Below, one piece after another: positions 35,939 to 43,369 of a stretch of DNA of 64,000 nt; within the stretch, counting starts at the first letter, position 1, and each line of letters starts with the position of its first letter. Below the pieces are notes generated by a model that was not told the origin of the DNA, did no database searches, and saw only the letters and a program-made list of their open reading frames with translations. This DNA comes from Fodinibius halophilus (GTDB lineage Bacteria; Bacteroidota; Rhodothermia; Balneolales; Balneolaceae): contig NZ_JAALLS010000001.1 in the NCBI RefSeq assembly GCF_011059105.1, forward strand, positions 124,001 through 188,000. The letters run 5' to 3'. The translations under genes were made by a program, and so were the position numbers.

Positions 35939-38900
35939 ATGTATAATTCATATCGTCTATTGCTTATTAGTAATGCTAAAAGTGAAATCGAGCAATTACA
36001 ATCATTGTTGAGTAGTTTGGATTTGCAGATTGCCTTTGAGGTTATTTCTGAGAAGGATCAGCTTATTGATAACATAGATCATTTCCGACCGGATGTAATC
36101 GTTAGTAAATATTCTTTTCCAGGCTATTCAGGCATGGATGCATTTCGATTAATTCAGAATGATCATTCTGACATCCCTTTCATTTTAATAGCTGATTCTC
36201 TTGATGAGGATGAGGTGGTTGACTTGATGCTAGAAGGGATTTCCGACTTTGTCAAAAAAGATAATTTAGAACGGTTATTACCGGCTGTAAAACGAGAAGT
36301 GCAGAATTACAGGGAACAGAAAAAAAAGGAAGAGCAGTTAACAGAATCCCTTAAGCGATACCAAGATTTGGTACAATCGGTCGATGGAATTGTTTGGGAA
36401 GCAGATGCTAAAACGTTTGAATTTAATTATGTTAGCCCGCAATCAGAGGAAATATTGGGTTATTCTCCTTCTGAATGGTGCGAAAACAGTAATTTTTGGA
36501 AAAACCACATCCACCCGGATGACAGAGAGAAAGCCGTTACCTTTTGTCATCATAAAACCAAGAAAGGAGAAAACCATTCTTTTGAATATCGGATGATGAC
36601 CTCTGATGGTAATGAAGTCTGGCTGCGCGATTATGTTACGGTAGTAAGGGAAGAGGGGGAGCCTACTATTTTGCGTGGGTTGATGGTTGATATTACGGAG
36701 CATAAGTATTTGTCCGAGATTGACCATCTGGAAAATCACTTGGCGAATATGATTATTGACCCTGATACTTCTCTGAAAGAAATTCTCGATTTCTTTATTG
36801 ATCGTTTGGAAGAAATTTTTCCGCAGATGATTCCCTCAATTGTTAAAATCAAAGATGACAAAATATATAATTGGTCGGCTTCAGATCGTTTGTCTGAGCA
36901 ATATTTGGATGTGATAAATGGGGTAGCTATCGGTCCGGATGTAGGTGCATGCGGTACGGCGGCTTTTTTAAAAGAAAAAGTTATTGTATCAGATATTGCA
37001 AATGATGTACGCTGGCAAGAGTCCAGAGATGTAGCCCTAGAGAGTGGTTTGCAAGCTTGTTGGTCGCAACCCTTGGTGAATAGTGCGGATAAGGTAATTG
37101 GAACATTCGCAATTTATTATGAAGAGCCTAAAGAACCTGTTCGGTTTGAAGAGAAAGTGATAAATAGAGCAAAAAATATTTTGCAGGTTCTTATTGAGAA
37201 TAAAAGATCAGAAAAGGCTTTGGAACAGAAACAAAAATTGCTTGATAAAGCTTATCAACTAGCTGATATCGGTCATTGGGAATTTAATCTGAAAGAAGAT
37301 CAACTGTTTTGGTCTGCGAGCGTTAAGAAGATTCATGAAGTGCCGAGCGATTATACGCCTGATCTGGAAAGTGCCATACATTTCTATAAAAAGGGGATGA
37401 GTCGCCAGACTATTAAAAGGATTATTGATAACGCCATCGAAACCGGAGAGGGCTTTGACGTAGAGTTAGAAATTGTTACTGCTAAAGGGAATAACCGTTG
37501 GGTGAGGACCGTAGGGGAGGCAGAATTTAAGAATGGTAAATGTCATAAAATTTATGGTAGTGCCCAAGAAATTACCACACGCAAAAAAGCTGAACTGAAG
37601 CTGCGAAATACCCGGCAAAAGCTTACAGATATTGTAGAGCATAGCACAAATATGTTTTACCGGCATGATCAGAATCATGTGCTTTCGTATGTTAGTCCGC
37701 AGTCTGAAGAATTTTTGGGATACAAGCCGGAAGAGGCAAAGAGAAAATGGACCGAGTTTGCTACTGATCATCCTATAAATGAAGAAGGCTTTGAAAAGAC
37801 TCAGAAGGCCATTGATACCGGAGAATCTCAGTCCCCTTTTGAATTACAACTAAAGAAAAGAGACGGTGAAAAAATTTGGGTGCAGGTTAATGAAGCACCA
37901 ATTGTAGAAGATGGTGAAACAGTAGCTATTGTAGGCTCTCTTACTGATATTACCGAACGAAAAGAATATGAGGAAAAGCTGGAGGAATTAGCTTTGGTGG
38001 CTTCTAAAACCACCGATTGCATTTTTATGACGGATCCCAATGAACGAATCACTTGGGTGAATAACGCTTTTGAGCAGGTGTTGGGATATCAGTTTGAGGA
38101 AGTTGTGGGTAAGGCGCCGGGAAATATTCTGAGGGGACCTGATAACAATCAACAAAAGATGAATCGTATTTCTAAGGCTTTTAAAAAACGAAGACCATTC
38201 CAAGAAGTCGTGCTCAATTATTCCAAAACCGGCGAAAAGTATTGGTTCGATCTAACGCTGGATCCCATTTTTGATAACAATGGCGATTGTGACGGATTTA
38301 TCGGCATCCAGAAAGACGTCACGGAACAAGTTAAACGGCAGAAAGAGCTGAAAGAAAGCGTGGAGCGCTATGAGATCGTCTCAAAGGCCACAAGTGATAC
38401 CATTTGGGATTATGATTTGGAAGAAGATGTAAACCGCTATAGCAGTAACCTGGAAAAAATATTCGGGTACAAAGATACGGAGGTCAAGAACCCTAAAAAA
38501 TGGTGGCGTGATAAAATTCATCCTGAAGACTATTCGAGAGTTATAGAACAGATAGAACAGGCCTTATCGTCGAATAAAGATCGATTCCAGATGGAATATC
38601 GATTTCGATCGTATGATGGAGTCTATAAATTTATATACGATCGTGCTTTTATTGTTTCAGATGAGCAGGGCAAGCCTATTCGGATGATCGGGGCTATGCA
38701 GGATGTAACCAGGCAAAAGGCCGAAAAGAAATGGTTAAAACTTTTTGAGTCGGCAGTTTCAAATACCACAGAGTCGGTTGCTATTTTACAGGGAGAGCCA
38801 ACTGATGATATCGGCCGAAAAATATTATATGTCAATGAAGCATTTAAAAAGATGACAGGGTATAGCTCGGAAGAAATTCTGGGTAATACCTTGGATATGC

Positions 38901-39775
38901 TCATAGGCCCCGAAAGCGACGGTAAACAACATGAAAAAGTAAAGCATGCCGTTGAAAACTGGCAACCGGTAGAAGCGGAGTTTTTGAATTATAAAAAAGA
39001 TGGGGAAGCTTTTTGGGTACGAATATCTCTTGCCCCGGTTCAAGATGAAGAAGGCTTGTACAGCCATTGGATCTGTGTAGGTCGTAACATTACCGATCGT
39101 CGAGAACGAGAAAATGAACTTCGCGAATCACTGAACGAGAAGGAAATTTTATTGATGGAAATCCATCACCGGGTGAAAAATAATCTGGCGGTAGTCTCCG
39201 GAATGATGCAACTACAGGCTTATGAAGCGGAAGATGAGGACCTCAAACAAAAATTATTTGATAGTGTTGTTCGCATAAAAACTATGGGCTCCATCCACGA
39301 GCTTCTTTATAAGTCTGAGAGTTTTTCGAAACTCCAGCTTGATAAAAACATAAAAAGACTTATTTCTGATATAACAGAAACTTTTAAAACGAATACAGAT
39401 CTTAATCTACAGTTTAACATGGATGAGGTGATCCTAAATATTAATCAGGCTATTCCATGTTCACTTATTGTTAACGAAGTGGTGACAAATGTACTCAAAC
39501 ACGCTTACAAGAATGAAGAAGAGGGGATGCTGAAAGTGGAACTTAATGAAGAAGAGGACAGGATATATCTAAATGTTGAAGACAGTGGAAAAGGCCTCCC
39601 CGAAGATTTTAACACAAATACAAACGGCAGCTCGCTGGGAGTTCAACTTATTGAGACACTATCAAATCAGCTTGAAGCAGATTATACATACAAATCAACA
39701 GGGAATGGAACACTCTTCACAATCGCTTTTAAGAGAACAGAAATCAAAGGGATAGGGAGTGCACATCTGGCATAA
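35939..39775 (+). CDS. Multi-PAS/GAF soluble histidine kinase with degenerate receiver
   Basis: A 1278-residue cytoplasmic sensor kinase without membrane segments. Order: receiver-like domain (about 1-125), PAS1 (about 140-262), GAF (about 265-425), then PAS2 to PAS6 (about 440-550, 560-680, 685-805, 815-930, 935-1060), ending in HisKA_2 (LLMEIHHRVKNNLAVVSGMM, His about 1076) and HATPase_c (NEVVTNVLKHAY, VEDSGKGLPEDF). In the receiver the normal phospho-accepting aspartate in DVIVSKYSFPGYSG is lysine (residue 57) and the N-terminal acidic pair is S-N, so it cannot be phosphorylated in the normal way. No cognate regulator is adjacent. PAS4 has GNILRGPDN, like LOV domains but without the flavin cysteine. 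The signals are unknown. Confidence 0.88.
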   Translation: MYNSYRLLLISNAKSEIEQLQSLLSSLDLQIAFEVISEKDQLIDNIDHFRPDVIVSKYSFPGYSGMDAFRLIQNDHSDIPFILIADSLDEDEVVDLMLEGISDFVKKDNLERLLPAVKREVQNYREQKKKEEQLTESLKRYQDLVQSVDGIVWEADAKTFEFNYVSPQSEEILGYSPSEWCENSNFWKNHIHPDDREKAVTFCHHKTKKGENHSFEYRMMTSDGNEVWLRDYVTVVREEGEPTILRGLMVDITEHKYLSEIDHLENHLANMIIDPDTSLKEILDFFIDRLEEIFPQMIPSIVKIKDDKIYNWSASDRLSEQYLDVINGVAIGPDVGACGTAAFLKEKVIVSDIANDVRWQESRDVALESGLQACWSQPLVNSADKVIGTFAIYYEEPKEPVRFEEKVINRAKNILQVLIENKRSEKALEQKQKLLDKAYQLADIGHWEFNLKEDQLFWSASVKKIHEVPSDYTPDLESAIHFYKKGMSRQTIKRIIDNAIETGEGFDVELEIVTAKGNNRWVRTVGEAEFKNGKCHKIYGSAQEITTRKKAELKLRNTRQKLTDIVEHSTNMFYRHDQNHVLSYVSPQSEEFLGYKPEEAKRKWTEFATDHPINEEGFEKTQKAIDTGESQSPFELQLKKRDGEKIWVQVNEAPIVEDGETVAIVGSLTDITERKEYEEKLEELALVASKTTDCIFMTDPNERITWVNNAFEQVLGYQFEEVVGKAPGNILRGPDNNQQKMNRISKAFKKRRPFQEVVLNYSKTGEKYWFDLTLDPIFDNNGDCDGFIGIQKDVTEQVKRQKELKESVERYEIVSKATSDTIWDYDLEEDVNRYSSNLEKIFGYKDTEVKNPKKWWRDKIHPEDYSRVIEQIEQALSSNKDRFQMEYRFRSYDGVYKFIYDRAFIVSDEQGKPIRMIGAMQDVTRQKAEKKWLKLFESAVSNTTESVAILQGEPTDDIGRKILYVNEAFKKMTGYSSEEILGNTLDMLIGPESDGKQHEKVKHAVENWQPVEAEFLNYKKDGEAFWVRISLAPVQDEEGLYSHWICVGRNITDRRERENELRESLNEKEILLMEIHHRVKNNLAVVSGMMQLQAYEAEDEDLKQKLFDSVVRIKTMGSIHELLYKSESFSKLQLDKNIKRLISDITETFKTNTDLNLQFNMDEVILNINQAIPCSLIVNEVVTNVLKHAYKNEEEGMLKVELNEEEDRIYLNVEDSGKGLPEDFNTNTNGSSLGVQLIETLSNQLEADYTYKSTGNGTLFTIAFKRTEIKGIGSAHLA

Positions 39776-39931
39776 AATTCTATTGTTATTACAACAATAG
39801 TCGCCAAAATCCTTATTTTTGTAGCTCACTAAATCAATAGTTACTTTAGCCCCAGAGATAACGTATAAGTATAAGAAAATTATACTGATCTCGTTTCAAC
39901 TTTTTGAATTACTAAATAACGATCTTTCATA

Positions 39932-40171
39932 ATGGCTACAAAACAGCGCAGTAATAATAGAATGATTTTTAGTTCCTGGAATTATAAAGTGTTGGCGCTG
40001 GGAATACTGTTGGTTATTGCGGGATTTTCAGCAATGTACATCGAAAATGAAGTGAAAGGATTTATTTCTCTGTATATTTCGCCTATTGTAATTATGGCCG
40101 GATATATAACCGTTATTGTTTCTATTATGAAACATGATGACGACGCAACCAACCCATCCGAAGACTCTTAA
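39932..40171 (+). CDS. DUF3098 small membrane protein
   Basis: A 79-residue protein with two transmembrane segments (about 17-40 and 43-66) that fits DUF3098, a short membrane family largely confined to Bacteroidetes-like phyla. The F-S-S-W-N-Y-K-V-L-A-L-G-I segment is the family start. The function is unknown. A TATTTTTG (-7-like) box at 39814-39821 may drive it. Its 3' end overlaps the start of the DUF92 gene, implying translational coupling. In many genomes this family neighbours cell-division or undecaprenyl-phosphate genes, but not here. Confidence 0.75.
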   Translation: MATKQRSNNRMIFSSWNYKVLALGILLVIAGFSAMYIENEVKGFISLYISPIVIMAGYITVIVSIMKHDDDATNPSEDS

Positions 40172-40991
40172 TGCCGCCCCTGTGGATCGTAAATTAAATG
40201 CTTTATTCTGCTTTTTATTGGTGGTGGTGTTTATCTCGGCAGCTAATGTTCAACAGCAATGGCATGTCATATTAGGGTTACTCTTGGCTACCGCTTTTTC
40301 TTTTCTGGCTTTTTTGATCCAACGATTAACCCTCGATGGAATGTTTGCAGCCATTGTAATAGGCATTTTTGTGCTCGGTTTTGGCGGGTGGCCAACGGTT
40401 GGGGTATTACTGATCTTTTTTATCAGCAGTGTTGCTCTTTCTAATACAAAAAGTAAATTACCGGCCGATCTGCCCAAAGATATTCGTAGAGACGGTAAAC
40501 AAGTTTGGGCCAATGGCTTCTGGCTTGTTGTATCGCTCATACTCTATGGTATTTTTAATTCGCCCCTGTTTATTATAGCAGCATTGGGTTCAATAGCAAC
40601 GGCAACAGCAGATACATGGGGCACAGAAGTGGGAACCCGGCTAAGCAATAAAACATATCTTGTTACCGATTTTAGTAAAGTAGCTACCGGTTCTAATGGA
40701 GGTGTAAGTATCAAAGGAACCATAGCTACGGTGCTGGGGAGTACACTTATCGCTGCTATATCAATTTACGTTTTTTCATTACAATTGGCTGTATTTATCT
40801 GCATATTTGCAGCAGGATTTTTAGGATCTGTCGCCGATTCTTATTTTGGGGCGATTTTTCAACGTAATAATAGTTCAGTAACACTTCCCGTTTTAAATCA
40901 GACAATTCCTTTTAGTAATAATATTGTTAATGGAATTTCTACCGGAATTGGCGGGTTACTGGCAGCAATATTAAAACTGATAATTATATGA
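40134..40991 (+). CDS. DUF92 membrane protein (VTE6-like CTP-dependent kinase family)
   Basis: A 285-residue membrane protein of the DUF92/TMEM19 family with about six to seven hydrophobic segments. Marked motifs are RDGKQVWANG, ATADTWGTEVGTRLS (about 159-173), TGSNGGVSIKGTIATVLGS and GSVADSYFGAI. Plant relatives (VTE6) phosphorylate phytyl phosphate. A bacterial role in isoprenoid phosphate salvage is an inference. The first in-frame ATG (40134) overlaps the previous gene by 38 nt; a GTG at 40182 would give no overlap and a start nine residues before the first membrane helix. I keep the ATG with modest certainty. The stop overlaps the next start (ATGA). Confidence 0.85.
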   Translation: MMTTQPTHPKTLNAAPVDRKLNALFCFLLVVVFISAANVQQQWHVILGLLLATAFSFLAFLIQRLTLDGMFAAIVIGIFVLGFGGWPTVGVLLIFFISSVALSNTKSKLPADLPKDIRRDGKQVWANGFWLVVSLILYGIFNSPLFIIAALGSIATATADTWGTEVGTRLSNKTYLVTDFSKVATGSNGGVSIKGTIATVLGSTLIAAISIYVFSLQLAVFICIFAAGFLGSVADSYFGAIFQRNNSSVTLPVLNQTIPFSNNIVNGISTGIGGLLAAILKLIII

Positions 40992-42298
40992 AGAAGTGGT
41001 ACAAGCAATTACACTGGCAAATTATCATTGGTTTGGTACTCGGGTTGATCTGGGGGCTCATAGCCAGCGTTTCTGGGTTTACGGAGTTTACGATAGACTA
41101 TATTCAGCCTGTTGGAACCATATTTATAAATTTGCTGAAACTGATTGCTGTTCCACTGGTTCTCGCCTCTTTGATAGTTGGAGTAACAAATCTGAATGAC
41201 GTTACCCAACTTTCTCGAATGGGAGGGAAAACGATTGGAATTTACCTGGTAACCACAATTTGTGCTATTACAATCGGCTTAACGGTTGTTAACATTATTC
41301 AACCGGGGGATTTTTTACCGGCCGAAACACAAGAACAGTTAATGTCGAGTTATGAGGGAAATATAGAGGGGTCAGCTGAATCAGCTCAGGAAGTGATAGA
41401 TCGTAGCCCAATGACCTTCTTTGTAGATATTGTTCCTCAAAATTTCTTTAAAGCAGCCTCCGACAATGGCAATATGCTACAGGTAGTGTTTGTTGCTATT
41501 TTGTTGGGAATAGGGCTTATTCAAATTCCTTCAGACAAAAGTAAATCATTGGTTAACTTTTTTGACTCCTTAAATGAGGTAATTATCAAGATTGTTGATC
41601 TGGTGATGAAAATAGCACCCTATGGGGTATTTGCTTTGATGGCAGGGGTGATTGTAGATCTGGCCGGTGACGATATCGGACAGGCCCTAAACCTTTTGGG
41701 GGCCTTGGGTTGGTATTGTGTGGCTGTTCTGGTAGGTCTGTTATTGCACCTCTTTATCGTGTATTCGAGTTTGTTCAAAATGTTCAGCAAAATGAAGCTG
41801 ACAGACTTTTTCAAAGCTATTCGCCCGGCTATGTTATTAGGATTTAGTACCAGTTCCAGTTCTGCAACTCTACCGGTTACCATGGAACGGGTAGAAAAGA
41901 ACGTAGGTGTTGACGAAGAAGTTGCCAGTTTTGTACTGCCTATTGGTGCAACAATCAACATGGATGGAACCAGCCTGTACCAGGCCGTTGCAGCAGTCTT
42001 TATTGCACAAGCACTGGGCCTCGACCTTGGTCTCGGTCAACAGCTTACCATTGTGATAACTGCTACACTTGCTTCTATAGGATCGGCGGGTGTACCCGGC
42101 GCGGGAATTATTATGCTCGTAATTGTGCTTCAAGCTATTCAAGTTCCGGTCGAAGGTATTGCTCTGATCCTTGGAGTCGATCGAATTCTGGATATGTGTC
42201 GCACCGCTGTAAATATTACCGGCGATGCTGCGGTATCCGTTGCAGTGGCCCACACAGAAGGGTTACTTGGGGAAATGCACCTCGAAGATGATGAATAG
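40988..42298 (+). CDS. Dicarboxylate/amino acid:cation symporter (DAACS/GltP type)
   Basis: A 436-residue transporter of the SLC1/GltPh fold. The hairpin-1 serine-rich motif is STSSSSATLPVTMERV (about 286-301), the NMDGT motif appears in GATINMDGTSLYQAVAAVFIAQ (about 322-330), and the TM8 ligand site is DRILDMCRTAVNITGDAAVSV with the aspartate and the R-T-x-x-N-V/I-x-G-D pattern. It imports glutamate, aspartate or C4-dicarboxylates with Na+ or H+. The arginine in MCRTAVN favours acidic substrates. The start overlaps the DUF92 stop codon by four bases, so it belongs to the DUF3098-DUF92 operon. A metabolic link with DUF92 is not obvious. Confidence 0.93.
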   Translation: MKKWYKQLHWQIIIGLVLGLIWGLIASVSGFTEFTIDYIQPVGTIFINLLKLIAVPLVLASLIVGVTNLNDVTQLSRMGGKTIGIYLVTTICAITIGLTVVNIIQPGDFLPAETQEQLMSSYEGNIEGSAESAQEVIDRSPMTFFVDIVPQNFFKAASDNGNMLQVVFVAILLGIGLIQIPSDKSKSLVNFFDSLNEVIIKIVDLVMKIAPYGVFALMAGVIVDLAGDDIGQALNLLGALGWYCVAVLVGLLLHLFIVYSSLFKMFSKMKLTDFFKAIRPAMLLGFSTSSSSATLPVTMERVEKNVGVDEEVASFVLPIGATINMDGTSLYQAVAAVFIAQALGLDLGLGQQLTIVITATLASIGSAGVPGAGIIMLVIVLQAIQVPVEGIALILGVDRILDMCRTAVNITGDAAVSVAVAHTEGLLGEMHLEDDE

Positions 42299-42356
42299 CG
42301 ATAAGAACAGATAAGATTCGTACCGGGCCATAATGTAAAATTCATAATTTTGTCCT

Positions 42357-43265
42357 ATGAAGAAAGGTACGATCATAGTTATTTTGTTGATATTCATGGG
42401 CTCTATTTCTGGGGCCCATGCTTCTTTTCAACCTATTGCAAACGATACAACTAGCTACGAAAGTAAGCTGAAAGAGGGAATAGCGTCTTTTTATAAAACT
42501 AACTGGGAACGGTCTGAGGCAATATTTGATAAGCTGAAAAGGGTACAACATGATGATGCACGAGCTTATTTCTTCTCATCAATGATCCCTTTTTGGACTT
42601 ACTATTTTGGAGATCAGTCCAAACAAGCAGCAAAACAGTTCTTGGAACGGTCCCAAAAAGCTATTCAGGTAAGTCGCAAGCAGCTGCAAAAGAATCCTCA
42701 AGATACCACGATGGTTCTCATGCTGAGTGGTCTCTACGGATATCGCAGTTTGGTGGCAGCCAGCCAAAATGAGTACCGTACCGCCGTAGAAAGTGGCATG
42801 ACCGGTTTTAAATATACCCGGCAGTTGCTCACACTTGATGCTGATGATCCCCGGGCTCTCATTGGCAAAGGGATGTTTTATTACATGGTTGGTAGTGTAC
42901 CAAAAGGTTTGCAATGGGTAACAAATATGATTGGATTTTCGGGAGATATTCAAACGGGATTTGCAGCTTTGGAGAAAGCAGCTGTCTCTCAAAGTTATGT
43001 AAGTAATGATGCTAAAATGATCTTGGCCTATCTTTACGAGAGAGAAGAGCAACCTCGTAAGGCATTGCCATTCTTGCAAGATCTGGTATCAGAATATCCC
43101 TCAAATATGATATTTCAGTATAACATTGCGAACATTCTTCAGAAATGCGGAAACCATGCAAAAGCAAGCAATATATATCAAAGAATCTTAACAATGGACA
43201 CCGTTTATCTTGAATCATTGAAAGAGAAAAGTCGCCGACGCCTACAACAATTTAACTCTTTTTGA
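42357..43265 (+). CDS. TPR-like exported protein
   Basis: A 302-residue protein with an N-terminal signal segment (about 1-22, ending GAHASFQ). Helical repeats then follow, such as GIASFYKTNWERSEAIFDKL and NIANILQKCGNHAKASNIYQ near the C-terminus, of the tetratricopeptide type. It resembles TPR proteins next to secreted cargo genes in Bacteroidetes. A TAATTTTG box at 42345-42352 is a match to the -7 consensus but lies only five bases before the start codon, so it may be chance or a nearly leaderless transcript. The function is unknown. Confidence 0.75.
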   Translation: MKKGTIIVILLIFMGSISGAHASFQPIANDTTSYESKLKEGIASFYKTNWERSEAIFDKLKRVQHDDARAYFFSSMIPFWTYYFGDQSKQAAKQFLERSQKAIQVSRKQLQKNPQDTTMVLMLSGLYGYRSLVAASQNEYRTAVESGMTGFKYTRQLLTLDADDPRALIGKGMFYYMVGSVPKGLQWVTNMIGFSGDIQTGFAALEKAAVSQSYVSNDAKMILAYLYEREEQPRKALPFLQDLVSEYPSNMIFQYNIANILQKCGNHAKASNIYQRILTMDTVYLESLKEKSRRRLQQFNSF

Positions 43266-43369
43266 CAGGCATTATTAATCAATATTTAACATTCATTTAA
43301 TTGAAAATGACTTTAAAAAAGTATTAATTATAACTACAGACGCTGATAATTAGAAATGACTAGAATTAT

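Noticed and set aside
42345-42352. TAATTTTG promoter box before the TPR gene
   Set aside because: It sits five bases from the start codon, so transcription would begin inside the gene or be leaderless; it is probably chance.
42579-43079. Minus-strand frame of 166 residues within the TPR gene
   Set aside because: No domain, no upstream signal, and completely inside a supported coding gene.
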